In this document: positions 17,508 through 26,146 of the stretch, in pieces
Numbering within the stretch: the stretch's first letter is position 1
Layout of the letters: each line of letters begins with the position of its first letter
Assembly (NCBI RefSeq): GCF_001651035.1
Contig: NZ_LXRG01000192.1
Span: forward strand, 682,001 to 746,000
DNA from: Halomonas sp. ALS9
GTDB taxonomy: Bacteria > Pseudomonadota > Gammaproteobacteria > Pseudomonadales > Halomonadaceae
DNA: 64,000 bases
Reading direction: 5' to 3'
Notes under the pieces: model-generated
What the model was told of the DNA's origin: nothing
What the model saw: only the letters and a program-made list of their open reading frames with translations
The model's database searches: none
Translations under genes and position numbers: made by a program

Positions 17508-18869
17508 TTACTCAGCGAGTGCCGCTTCGGCTTCTTCTGCTGCGGTGCTGCCACCGCATGAACCGTTAACGACGTTGAAGTTGCCGCACTCCATCGGCTT
17601 GCGCCAATCGGCAATCAGGTCGCGCGAGCCAGGCAGGTAGTCAGACCAGGCGTCGCCCGCCACGGTAGACGGTGTTTGCCAAACGATATCGAACTGGCCG
17701 TTGTCTTGAATTTCCCCAATCAGCACCGGCTTGGTGATGTGGTGGTTGGGCATCATCGCCGCATAGCCACCGGACAAGTTAGGTACGGTTACACCGATAA
17801 TGGCGTCTTTCACCGCATCGACGTCCGTAGTACCCGCTTTACGCACCGCCTCAGCCCACATATTGAAACCAATGTAGTGCGCTTCCATGGGGTCATTGGT
17901 GACCGCTTCTTCGTCGCCGGTGTACTCAATCCAAGCATCGATAAAGTCGTAGTTGTCGTCGTTATCGACGCTCATGAAGTAGTTCCAGGCGGCCAGGTGA
18001 CCCACCAGCGGGTCGGTATCGATACCGGTCAGTTCCTGCTCACCCACAGAGAAGGCGACGACCGGAATATCGGCAGCGTCGATCCCCTGGTTAGAGAGCT
18101 CGGTGTAGAAAGGCACGTTGGCGTCGCCGTTAACCGTGGAGATCACTGCGGTGGGTTTACCCTCTTCACCGAAGCGACGAATTTCGGCCACGATGTTCTG
18201 CCAATCGGAGTGGCCGAACGGCGTGTAGTTGACCATGATGTCCTCTTCCGCGATGCCGTGTTCATCCTTAAGGAACGCTTCGAGGATGCGGTTGGTGGTG
18301 CGCGGATAGACATAGTCGGTACCGACCAGCGCAAAGCGCTCGATACCCACTTCATTGATCAGGTACTCAACCGCAGGAATGGCCTGCTGGTTAGGTGCCG
18401 CGCCGGTATAGAAGACGTTTTCAGAGGACTCTTCGCCTTCGTACTGTACCGGGTAGAACAGCAGCCCGTTGAGCTCTTCGACGACCGGCAACACCGCTTT
18501 ACGGGACACCGAGGTCCAGTTGCCGAAGATCACGTCCACTTCTTCTTGGGCCAGTAGCTCGCGGGCGCGCTCGGCAAATAGCGGCCAGTTAGAGGCGGGG
18601 TCAACTACCACGGCTTCTAGCTGACGACCCAGCAAGCCACCGGCTTCGTTCTGCTGTTCAATGAGCATTTCGACGGTGTCTTTAAGAACCGTTTCACTGA
18701 TCGCCATGGTGCCGGAAAGTGAGTGCAGGATACCGACTTTGATCGGGTCTTCGTCTTGGGCGATGGCCTGGGTGCTGGCACCCATAACAGCGGCGGTCAG
18801 CAGAGCCGTTGCGAAACGGCCACCTGACAGGAATGGGCGCGGGTGTGTCGAGCGTTTGAGAGTGTTCAT
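17508..18869 (-). CDS. urtA: Urea ABC transporter substrate-binding protein UrtA
   Basis: Periplasmic urea-binding protein, 453 aa. A signal peptide ends near AIAQ (residue 38). The mature protein begins KVGILHSLSGTMAISETVLK, diagnostic of the urea/short-chain amide group of branched-chain binding proteins. It lies first in urtABCDE, behind a sigma-54 promoter. With the urease operon 7 kb away it supplies urea for nitrogen. Confidence 0.96.
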   Translation of the reverse strand: MNTLKRSTHPRPFLSGGRFATALLTAAVMGASTQAIAQDEDPIKVGILHSLSGTMAISETVLKDTVEMLIEQQNEAGGLLGRQLEAVVVDPASNWPLFAERARELLAQEEVDVIFGNWTSVSRKAVLPVVEELNGLLFYPVQYEGEESSENVFYTGAAPNQQAIPAVEYLINEVGIERFALVGTDYVYPRTTNRILEAFLKDEHGIAEEDIMVNYTPFGHSDWQNIVAEIRRFGEEGKPTAVISTVNGDANVPFYTELSNQGIDAADIPVVAFSVGEQELTGIDTDPLVGHLAAWNYFMSVDNDDNYDFIDAWIEYTGDEEAVTNDPMEAHYIGFNMWAEAVRKAGTTDVDAVKDAIIGVTVPNLSGGYAAMMPNHHITKPVLIGEIQDNGQFDIVWQTPSTVAGDAWSDYLPGSRDLIADWRKPMECGNFNVVNGSCGGSTAAEEAEAALAE

Positions 18870-19003
18870 TGTTAATCTCCTTGCACCCCTTATGGCTGGG
18901 GTTTGTTATGACCGAGGCTTGATGATTGGCTTCGCACTTGGGGTTGTTGTGTTAGCTACCCCAATACGTCCACTAGCCAATACATTTACTAGCCATTAAC
19001 ACC

Positions 19004-19019
19004 TGCAAGGGGTGCGCCA
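19004..19019 (-). promoter_or_regulatory. Sigma-54 promoter of urtABCDE
   Basis: Minus strand reads TGGCGCACCCCTTGCA: GG-N10-GC with a TTGCA -12 element, very close to the RpoN consensus. The predicted start is near 18993, about 124 bases before urtA. It lies in the 493-bp gap 18870-19362, which holds no gene. Confidence 0.8.
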
Positions 19020-19094
19020 GATTGGCACAAAGTGGTCTTATAGCTATTTAATCAGCCACTTAATAATCATCATAAAATTTCAACATTCCCTGAA

Positions 19095-19174
19095 TGCACC
19101 AAAATAAAGCGCAACACCGCTACCCAAGCACGCTCTCAATGCACCAACAAGATACGGCGCACCAATTAAGCACA
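19095..19174. promoter_or_regulatory. Cluster of NtrC-like half-sites upstream of urtA
   Basis: TGCACC occurs at 19095-19100 and 19140-19145, and CGCACC at 19158-19163. Each is followed at the right spacing by a poor second half (8 or 9 of 12 consensus bases overall). They lie about 105-175 bp upstream of the predicted sigma-54 start. NtrC binding is likely but no single site is strong. Confidence 0.45.
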
Positions 19175-19270
19175 CGGGCTTTTTGAACACATACCGATAA
19201 CGCAATACTCACCTAATGGTTACAAATACACTCTTTGTTATCAGTTAAAAAACTCGATAAAAAGAGGTAA

Positions 19271-19335
19271 ATAAAAAAAGATAAAAAAAGATAAAAAAAG
19301 ATAAAAAAAGGAGCCTTGGTATCACCAAGGCTCCT
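19271..19335 (-). terminator. Terminator of tctCBA with four-fold T-rich repeat
   Basis: A perfect 12-bp stem (19309-19320 with 19324-19335, AGGAGCCTTGGT) follows tctA. On the minus strand it is followed by four tandem copies of CTTTTTTTAT (19271-19310), so the terminator has several successive U-tracts. The repeat count may vary by slippage. Confidence 0.85.
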
Positions 19336-19362
19336 CGCTATTCACCCTTTTAAATGGCGGTG

Positions 19363-20865
19363 CTAAACAGCCACGTCGGGCGAAATCTTCTTACGCCGTT
19401 TTTTCAGTAACGGTAGACCGAGTGACAGCACGGCAACTACCAGCAGGCCTAGCGAAATGGGCTTGTCGATAAAGGTCGTCCAGTCGCCACCAGAGATCTG
19501 CAGTGCGCGGCGCATGGACTCTTCCATGATGTTGCCCAAAATCAGCGCTAGAATCAGCGGCGCCGCGGGGAAGCCAAACAGGCGCATGCCCAGGCCGACC
19601 AAACCAAAGCCAAGCAGTAGCAGCAGATCAAATACGCTGAAGCTCATACCGTAAACACCGATCATGCAGAAGATCAGTATCAGCGATAGCAGCAATGGGC
19701 GAGGCATATCGAGAATTTTGGCGATATAGGGAATCAGCGGTAGGTTAAGCGCCAGCAAGAAGATATTACCGACATACATACTGGCCACCACGCCCCAAAA
19801 TACGTCCGGCCGCTCTGTAAGCATCATCGGCCCGGGGTTAACGCCCATGACAAGCAACGCACCAAGCAGAACGGCGGTGGTGCCTGAACCAGGTACACCC
19901 AGCGTTAGCAGCGGCACGAATGAGCCGGTACAGGCAGCGTTGTTGGCGGCTTCTGGTGCCGCAACGCCCTTAATATTGCCGGTTCCAAAGGTGTCGCCAT
20001 CTTTGGCAATGCGCTTTTCCATGCTGTAGCCAAGGAACGAACCGATAGTTGCGCCCGCGCCTGGCAGTACGCCGGTGAAGAAACCCAATATCGAACTACG
20101 ACCAATCGGGCCAGCGATTTCTTTCACTTCGCTACGGGTTAATTTCAGCGAGCCAATCTCATTGCGGGGCATTTCTTTACCACCGCCGCCACGCAGCAGC
20201 ATATAAAAGACTTCTGCCAAGGCGAAAATACCCAGCGCCACCACCAGGAAGTCGATACCGTCGAGAAGCTGGATCGAACCAAAGGTAAACCGCTCGGTAC
20301 CGGTCTGCGTGTCGATGCCAATAATCGAGATAATCACCCCCACCACAGCGGCAATGAGTCCTTTAACCAGCGACTTGTCCGACAACGAAACGACAGCGGT
20401 TAAACCCAGCACCATAAGCGCAAAGTATTCAGCAGGGCCAAAACTTACGGCCACTTTTGATAATAGAGGTGCGACCAACATTAAAAAGACGACTGAAATG
20501 GTACCGCCAGTAAAGGAAGCGTAGGCAGCAATTGCCAGCGCTTTACCCGCCTGACCTTTTTTAGCCATTGGGTAGCCGTCAAAGGAGGTCGCCACGGTAC
20601 CCGCGACGCCGGGAGCATTAAGCAGGATCGACGACGTAGAGCCACCAAAGATGGCGCCGTAGTAAACCCCTGCCATCAAAATCAAGCCCGATGAAGGCTC
20701 CATGGCAAAGGTGATAGGAATCATCAAGGCAAGTGCACTGATAGGGCCCAGGCCCGGCAGCATACCGATGATGGTGCCAGCAAATACGCCGGCAAAAACG
20801 TAGGCAATATTGATTGGCTCAAGCGCGATGCCAAAGCCGTACATCAAATTATTGAAGGCATCCAT
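19363..20865 (-). CDS. tctA: Tripartite tricarboxylate transporter large permease TctA
   Basis: Main membrane subunit of a TTT-family importer, 500 aa with about 12 helices. Family hallmarks are GTIIGMLPGLGPISALALMIP near the N-terminus, GSTSSILLNAPG, and the second GVLPGAGATIGSFLGY repeat. TTT systems carry citrate or other carboxylates with a periplasmic binding protein. It is the last gene of tctCBA and ends in a strong terminator. Confidence 0.95.
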   Translation of the reverse strand: MDAFNNLMYGFGIALEPINIAYVFAGVFAGTIIGMLPGLGPISALALMIPITFAMEPSSGLILMAGVYYGAIFGGSTSSILLNAPGVAGTVATSFDGYPMAKKGQAGKALAIAAYASFTGGTISVVFLMLVAPLLSKVAVSFGPAEYFALMVLGLTAVVSLSDKSLVKGLIAAVVGVIISIIGIDTQTGTERFTFGSIQLLDGIDFLVVALGIFALAEVFYMLLRGGGGKEMPRNEIGSLKLTRSEVKEIAGPIGRSSILGFFTGVLPGAGATIGSFLGYSMEKRIAKDGDTFGTGNIKGVAAPEAANNAACTGSFVPLLTLGVPGSGTTAVLLGALLVMGVNPGPMMLTERPDVFWGVVASMYVGNIFLLALNLPLIPYIAKILDMPRPLLLSLILIFCMIGVYGMSFSVFDLLLLLGFGLVGLGMRLFGFPAAPLILALILGNIMEESMRRALQISGGDWTTFIDKPISLGLLVVAVLSLGLPLLKKRRKKISPDVAV

Positions 20866-20919
20866 GGGAATTACTCTCTTAAGAACTGCTAGCGGAAAGA
20901 CCTGCTAACAAGGCTTTGT

Positions 20920-21402
20920 TTAGAAAGGCAGCACGCCAGTGGGCAGGTAAACATCCATCACCCGCGTCATGGTCAGGTAGAGCGCCAGCACTACCCCCAG
21001 CGATGTAGCGAGGTTGACCCCATGGCGGCGATAACCGTAATAGGCCGTCAGACCAACGCAGAGTAGCGTTGAGGCGAGCACAAAGCCCAGAGGTACCAGC
21101 AAAAACGCATAGGCGGCAATCGCCAGTGAAGTCACGATGACCCGCGCCCACGGCGTCAACAGCATTGGGCCTTGGGTGGCTTCTTGGTCTATCTCATTAG
21201 CACCGGCTATCGGGGTAGGTTTCTCGAAAAACAGAAACACCGACAGGATCAGTAGCGCGAAGCCCAATACTTTAGGAAAGAGGTCAGAATCAACCGGCCG
21301 TGGCAGGGGGAAAGTAGGGATTTGCCACGCCATCGCGATATAGCCAGCAGCTAATACCGCAAATACCAGTGCTAACCACTGATTGGTATTTAAACGAGTC
21401 AT
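20920..21402 (-). CDS. tctB: Tripartite tricarboxylate transporter small permease TctB
   Basis: Small membrane subunit of the TTT transporter, 160 aa with four predicted helices. It starts with a helix around WLALVFAVLAAGYIAMAWQI and has the loop FPLPRPVDSDLFPKVLGFAL typical of TctB. The C-terminal half holds paired helices ending in the VYLPTGVLPF motif common to the family. It lies between tctC and tctA. Confidence 0.93.
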   Translation of the reverse strand: MTRLNTNQWLALVFAVLAAGYIAMAWQIPTFPLPRPVDSDLFPKVLGFALLILSVFLFFEKPTPIAGANEIDQEATQGPMLLTPWARVIVTSLAIAAYAFLLVPLGFVLASTLLCVGLTAYYGYRRHGVNLATSLGVVLALYLTMTRVMDVYLPTGVLPF

Positions 21403-21510
21403 AGGAGTCTCTCCGAAGGAGCCAACACGCCTCCAGCGGTTAACAAGCTTGTTCTTAACAACCAGTTTTAACGACTAGTAGCTAACAACCAACGGTTAAC
21501 GACAGGAAGC

Positions 21511-21534
21511 CCCAGCCGCACTTGGGCGGCTGGG
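21511..21534 (-). promoter_or_regulatory. Intercistronic stem-loop after tctC
   Basis: A 9-bp stem (CCCAGCCGC with GCGGCTGGG) sits 17 bp after the tctC stop with no T-run on the minus strand. It probably stabilises the binding-protein message or causes partial termination. The rest of the 148-bp spacer contains irregular GTTAACAA-type repeats. Confidence 0.6.
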
Positions 21535-21550
21535 TTATACAGGAGTAGGG

Positions 21551-22549
21551 TTACTGGCGCAGTAGGCCAAGCTCGCTCAGCACATCGCTGAACTGCTCTT
21601 GCTGCTGATCCAAAAAGGCGCCAAATTCTTCGCTGTTTTGATAGGCGTCGATCCAGCCTAGTTGGTCACTCGCTTCGCGCCATGCGTCGGTTTCCAACAT
21701 TTCGGCGAACAGATCTTCGTAGTAAGCAACTGCTTCTTCAGGCATACCGGGAGCGCCCATCACGCCGCGCCAGATATCGAAGGTGTAGTCGAAGCCCTGC
21801 TCTTGATACGTCGGCACTTCGCTCAAGCCGCCGCCCAAACGCTCTTCAGAAGAGACGCCCAGCGCACGTAGCTGGCTGCCTTCGCCTAATTGGCCAACCG
21901 CTTCGCCAGCACCGCCGACAACGGCTTCAATGTGGCCGCCCATCAGGTTAGTCATGGCATCGCCACCGCCCGAGAACGGGATGTAGTTGACCGACGAGGC
22001 TTCCATACCGGCCGCAGAGGCAAGGCCCGCAATGGCGATATGATCCATAGAGCCAGGGGCACTGCCACCGCCCACGCTCAAGCTGGGATCTTCTTTCAGC
22101 GCGGTGAGCAGATCTTCAAGATCCTGATACTCAGAGTCCGCCGCGACCAGAATGATGGAGTAGTCAGTGTTAATCCGCGCGACCGGGGTAAAGTTGGTGT
22201 GGTCGTAACGCGAAGCGCCTGCCAGCGGCACCAGAATCATCGGCGGGCTAGTGGCAAACAGCTTATGAGGGTTGCCTTCATCGCGCGCTACTTGCGCCCA
22301 GGCTACGGCACCGCCGCCACCGGGTACGTTGATCGCAGCAAAGCTCTCGTCGGCCAGTTCTTCTTGCTGAATCACCCGTGACATGGTGCGCACGAGGGTA
22401 TCCCAACCGCCGCCGGGGTTAGCCGGTGCGACGAATTCGATAGAGCGGCTCGGGGTCCACTCTTGCGCCTGTGCGGCGGTCGTCATTGCGGCAAAAGCGG
22501 CGAGGGGTAGCGCAACTACAGATAACCGCTTGAGGGTAAGCGAGGTCAT
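21551..22549 (-). CDS. tctC: Tripartite tricarboxylate transporter binding protein TctC
   Basis: Periplasmic solute-binding protein of the TTT family (Bug family). The ATG at 22549 (332 aa) is preferred because a GGAG site precedes it; one five codons upstream is possible. The signal peptide ends near AAQA. The mature start SRSIEFVAPANPGGGWDTL and the GGGSAPGSMDHIA segment are typical. The ligand is presumably a carboxylate and is likely sensed by the adjacent two-component system. Confidence 0.94.
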   Translation of the reverse strand: MTSLTLKRLSVVALPLAAFAAMTTAAQAQEWTPSRSIEFVAPANPGGGWDTLVRTMSRVIQQEELADESFAAINVPGGGGAVAWAQVARDEGNPHKLFATSPPMILVPLAGASRYDHTNFTPVARINTDYSIILVAADSEYQDLEDLLTALKEDPSLSVGGGSAPGSMDHIAIAGLASAAGMEASSVNYIPFSGGGDAMTNLMGGHIEAVVGGAGEAVGQLGEGSQLRALGVSSEERLGGGLSEVPTYQEQGFDYTFDIWRGVMGAPGMPEEAVAYYEDLFAEMLETDAWREASDQLGWIDAYQNSEEFGAFLDQQQEQFSDVLSELGLLRQ

Positions 22550-22696
22550 GATGGCGTTCTCCACGTATCAGTGTTGTTGTGTGATGATGTTGCTATGTAG
22601 CGCTTCTTGTTGTGAGACTGCACGTCGCGAACGTTAGAAGACCATGCCCCTGACCGACAAGCTTGTGCGCATAAAAGACAAAAAGTTCTTTATGGG

Positions 22697-22716
22697 CATT
22701 TTGTTCATTTTGTTCA
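22697..22716 (-). promoter_or_regulatory. 9-bp tandem repeat upstream of tctC, likely regulator site
   Basis: ATTTTGTTC occurs twice head to tail with a 9-bp period (minus strand: TGAACAAAA twice). It lies about 150 bp upstream of tctC. A second near-repeat, GCATGCATTTATA / GCATGCACTTATA, lies at about 22733-22758. Such AT-rich direct repeats fit binding by the CitB-type response regulator encoded next door. Confidence 0.4.
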
Positions 22717-22753
22717 CGCCAACTTGCTTGTGGCATGCATTTATAGCATGCAC

Positions 22754-23497
22754 TTATAGAGAGTCTAGCCACTTGTGTGCCGCCTCCAACAGCCGATAGC
22801 GACGCTCGGGTCGCCCTACATCACCATAGCCCAGCTCGGCACTGACTGCCTGTTCGGCGACTAAAAATTCTAAATAGCGGCGCGCGGTAGACCGGCTGGC
22901 GCCCATGGTGCGCGCCATTTGCATGGCGGTGAGGGAGTCGGGAGCGTCTGCCAGGGCGTCAATCACCCGGCGCAACGTCAGCCGATCAATGCCCTTGGGC
23001 AGGGCTTGAGACTGAGCGGCGTTTTTAGCCCGCGACGACTCGCCGGGCTGCATGCGCGCCAGCACAGAATCCAGCTCGTCTTGGTTCATCTCGGCCCGGT
23101 TGGCCAAGGCTTCACGCTCACGACGAAAGCGGGTCAGCATCTGAGTCATTCGGGTGGCTTCAATGGGCTTGATCAGGTAGTCGAACACCCCGCCACGCAG
23201 CGCCTCGCTGATGGTTTCCACTTCCCGTGCGGCGGTGACCATAACGATATCCACATGCACATAGTCGCGGCGAATCGCCCATAACAGCTCCAGTCCTTCA
23301 ACATCGGGCAGGTAGGCATCAAGCAAAATTAACTGAATGCTAGCAGCCTGCTCGGCCATGATGGCCTTGGCTTCACTACCGTTGCGCGCCATGCCCACCA
23401 CATAAAAGCCATCGCTCTGTTCAATAAAGGCCCTATGAATATCGGCAATGCGAAAATCGTCTTCAACGACCAAAATACCGTACTGCCCATCAGACAT
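22754..23497 (-). CDS. CitB/DcuR-type response regulator
   Basis: Transcriptional response regulator, 247 aa. The receiver domain (1-120) contains the acidic pair EDD at residues 16-18 and the phosphoacceptor aspartate in LLDAYLPDVEGLELL. The C-terminal helix-turn-helix (AMQMARTMGASRSTARRYLE) is of the CitB family type. It is translated 11 bp after its sensor kinase and just upstream of tctCBA, so it probably activates that transporter when its carboxylate is present. Confidence 0.93.
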   Translation of the reverse strand: MSDGQYGILVVEDDFRIADIHRAFIEQSDGFYVVGMARNGSEAKAIMAEQAASIQLILLDAYLPDVEGLELLWAIRRDYVHVDIVMVTAAREVETISEALRGGVFDYLIKPIEATRMTQMLTRFRREREALANRAEMNQDELDSVLARMQPGESSRAKNAAQSQALPKGIDRLTLRRVIDALADAPDSLTAMQMARTMGASRSTARRYLEFLVAEQAVSAELGYGDVGRPERRYRLLEAAHKWLDSL

Positions 23498-23508
23498 TGC
23501 CTGCCTCC

Positions 23509-25263
23509 CTAGCTGTCGTAGTCACTGTTTTTGGTACTGCTTTGGAATTGTTGTTGAGAGCGCTGTTGATAGCGTTGTTGAGACTGCTGCTGGTCTGGCT
23601 GCGCGCAGAGCGAGCGGTCGAGTACCGCGATAAAGCACGCCCCGCCCAGCTCGCTCTCCTCCAGGGTCACGGCGCCGCCGTGCTGGCGGCAGAGCCTGGC
23701 CACCAGCGCTAGGCCGATGCCCTGGTGCTTACCGGCTTTGGTCGAGAAGCCTTCCTGGAAAATCGACTCGGCGAGTTCGGCGGGCACGCCAGGCCCGTTG
23801 TCCTCCACTTCGATCAACAGCTGCTCGCCCAAATCGGTGAAAAACAGGCGAACGCTGGGCTCTTTACTCGGCCCATTCAGCGCGGCATGGCAGGCGTTGT
23901 CCAGCAGGTTACCCACCACGCTCATCATTACCTCTTGCCCGGTGGGCGTTAGCGGGCAGGAGAGCGAGCTTTGCTCATCAATTTCCAGCGCCACGCCCAG
24001 CTCCCGTGCGCGGGTTAGTTTACCCAGCAGGGTGCCGCTAAGCACGGCGTCGGCTACATTGCGCATTAAAAAGCTCATCTGCGCTTGGGCGCGGGCGGTT
24101 TCCTGATGGATCAGCGCCAAGGCTTCCTCGATTCGCTCTAACTGCAGTAACCCGGAGATGGTGTAGAGCTTATTGGAGAATTCGTGGGCCTGGGCGCGCA
24201 GCATATCCACATCGCGGCTGGCCTGGGTTAGCGCCTGGGATAGATCAACGATCTCGCGACGGCTGCGGAAAGTCGCCACCGCCCCCTCAATTTCTCCCTC
24301 GTGCAGAATTGGCACCCGATTCACGATGACAGGGTGATCGCCCAGCCACATCTCCTGATCGAACTCTTGCTCGCCGCGCCTAAGCACCTCCAGTAGCCGC
24401 GAATTAGGCACCACCTCACGAATGGGCTGCCCCAGCAGCACATGCTCATCGTCCAAGTTGAGAAAGCGACGCGCCTGCTGGTTGACCAGGGTAATATGGC
24501 CCTCGCGATTGACCGCCAGAATGCCTTCGTGAATCGACTGCAAAATGGCTTCTTTCTCCATTGCCAAGCGGGCAATTTCGTAGGGTTCCAGGCCTAAAAT
24601 GACCTTTTTAAGATGCTGCGATAGCCAGTAGGCGCCAGCAAAACCCAGCGTAATCATTAGTGCGACCAGCGCCCAGCCAAAGCTGTTATAGCGCGCCACG
24701 TCCATGGCCACCCGATCCATCATAAAGCCGACAGACACCAGGCCAATGATATTGCCCTCTTCATCCCATATGGGCGCTTTGCCACGAATGGCCGTGCCCA
24801 ATGAACCGGTCGCCTCGGAGACGTAAAACTGGCCATGAATCAACGCCTGATCATTGTCGCCGCCTACCATTGGCTGACCAATTCGCTCCGGCACGGGGTG
24901 GGAGTAGCGAATACTTTGGGCATTGCCCACAACAACATAGCGAGCGCCGGTTTCATGGCGAATGCGCTCTGCGAGGGGCTGAATAATGAAAGCGGGGTCG
25001 GGGATCGCAAAGGCATTAATAATTTGTGGCATCGAGGCCACCGTTTTAGCCACCGCCAGCGCTCGCTCACCCATCTGCTGGCTAATAATTTCCGCCTTGC
25101 GGTGATTGAGATAGGTGCCCTGTGCCAGTAGCATGCCTGCCAGCAATAGCCCGACTAACAGCATTACCTGCAGGCGAAAACTGCGTTTATACCAACTGCG
25201 CCTTGCGCGGGTGCGACGCCAGCGCTGCAGGTCGGCTAATGTTCGGGGGCGAGAAACGCTCAT
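23509..25263 (-). CDS. DcuS/CitA-type sensor histidine kinase
   Basis: Membrane sensor kinase partner of the CitB-type regulator, about 584 aa from ATG 25263. Order: membrane helix about 33-55, periplasmic Cache/PASp ligand domain with RYVVVGNAQSIRYSHP and GKAPIWDEEGNIIGLVSVGF, second helix, cytoplasmic PAS, then the kinase core with RAQAHEFSNKLYTISGLLQL (phospho-His), and ATPase N-box and G-box (NLLDNACHA, DNGPGVP). The extreme C-terminus is a Gln/Ser-rich tail. It likely senses an external di- or tricarboxylate. Confidence 0.93.
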   Translation of the reverse strand: MSVSRPRTLADLQRWRRTRARRSWYKRSFRLQVMLLVGLLLAGMLLAQGTYLNHRKAEIISQQMGERALAVAKTVASMPQIINAFAIPDPAFIIQPLAERIRHETGARYVVVGNAQSIRYSHPVPERIGQPMVGGDNDQALIHGQFYVSEATGSLGTAIRGKAPIWDEEGNIIGLVSVGFMMDRVAMDVARYNSFGWALVALMITLGFAGAYWLSQHLKKVILGLEPYEIARLAMEKEAILQSIHEGILAVNREGHITLVNQQARRFLNLDDEHVLLGQPIREVVPNSRLLEVLRRGEQEFDQEMWLGDHPVIVNRVPILHEGEIEGAVATFRSRREIVDLSQALTQASRDVDMLRAQAHEFSNKLYTISGLLQLERIEEALALIHQETARAQAQMSFLMRNVADAVLSGTLLGKLTRARELGVALEIDEQSSLSCPLTPTGQEVMMSVVGNLLDNACHAALNGPSKEPSVRLFFTDLGEQLLIEVEDNGPGVPAELAESIFQEGFSTKAGKHQGIGLALVARLCRQHGGAVTLEESELGGACFIAVLDRSLCAQPDQQQSQQRYQQRSQQQFQSSTKNSDYDS

Positions 25264-25386
25264 AGTTAAACTCGAAATGCGTGACCGCACCATTATGGCA
25301 CGCGCCAGCAAACGACGTTAATTGCCATCACTCGTGTCATCGTTCGCTGATATAATACGCCTCTGCCGAAACCAAGGAGGGATGTA

Positions 25387-26133
25387 GTGGCAATCGTTAG
25401 ATGGATTATTGTGCTGGCCTGCTGGCCACTATGGTTAAGCGCTGCTTATGCCAACCCGTTTTACGCTCCACCACCTCCCCTGGAAGATGCGCCGGTGTTC
25501 AGTGGCGACGCCGAGCTGGGCTTTACCCACCTTTCGGGCAATACCAATAGCCAAACGCTGATTGGTAAAACGCTGCTGACATGGCTAACCGGTAAATTCA
25601 CCTATTCGCTGCGTGGTGAAGTGCGCACGGTGAGTAAAGAAAACGAAACCAGCGCCGAGCAGTACCTGATCTCCGGACGCGAGCGCTATGAGCTAGACGG
25701 CCCGCACTATCTATTTGGCTTTGCCCGCTGGGAGAAGGATCGTTTTGCCGGTTATGATCAGCAACTGTCAGCAATTGGGGGTTACGGGCGCCAGATTCTG
25801 GAGAACGACACCCATACCCTGTCGTTAGAAGCGGGCCCCGGCTATCGTCACGACCGGCTGCGCGAGTACGACGATGAACGCTTGATGGTGACCTACACCG
25901 CGCTGGATTATCGCTGGGGGTTTTCCGACTACGCCGATATCCAGCAGGAAATGTCGGTAGAGTATACCAACCAGAACACCACCTCCCGTTCGCTAACGGC
26001 GCTTACCGCCCGCCTTAACGCGAAGCTGTCGCTGCGCCTATCCCACGAACTTAAGCACAACTCCCAGCCACCCGATGACACCAGCGCGCGCACCGACAGT
26101 ACCACCAGCGCCTCGCTGCTCTATCGTTGGTAA
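25387..26133 (+). CDS. DUF481 family outer-membrane protein
   Basis: Predicted beta-barrel protein of the outer membrane, 248 aa, in the DUF481 (putative salt-induced outer-membrane protein) family. It has a signal peptide ending near AYA-NPF, then alternating-residue strands (GDAELGFTHLSGNTNSQT, FTYSLRGEVRTVSKENETSA) and a final strand SASLLYRW ending in an aromatic residue. The start is GTG, chosen for the AAGGAGG ribosome site 7 bases upstream. The gene stands alone, divergent from the sensor kinase. The specific role is unknown. Confidence 0.88.
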   Translation: MAIVRWIIVLACWPLWLSAAYANPFYAPPPPLEDAPVFSGDAELGFTHLSGNTNSQTLIGKTLLTWLTGKFTYSLRGEVRTVSKENETSAEQYLISGRERYELDGPHYLFGFARWEKDRFAGYDQQLSAIGGYGRQILENDTHTLSLEAGPGYRHDRLREYDDERLMVTYTALDYRWGFSDYADIQQEMSVEYTNQNTTSRSLTALTARLNAKLSLRLSHELKHNSQPPDDTSARTDSTTSASLLYRW

Positions 26134-26146
26134 GCCCAATACTGGC

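Noticed and set aside
17676..18557. Long open frame (about 290 codons) on the strand opposite urtA
   Set aside because: It lies fully inside urtA, which is a clear family member. The composition (many Val, His, Arg, Asp) is that of an antisense shadow, with no motif and no ribosome site.
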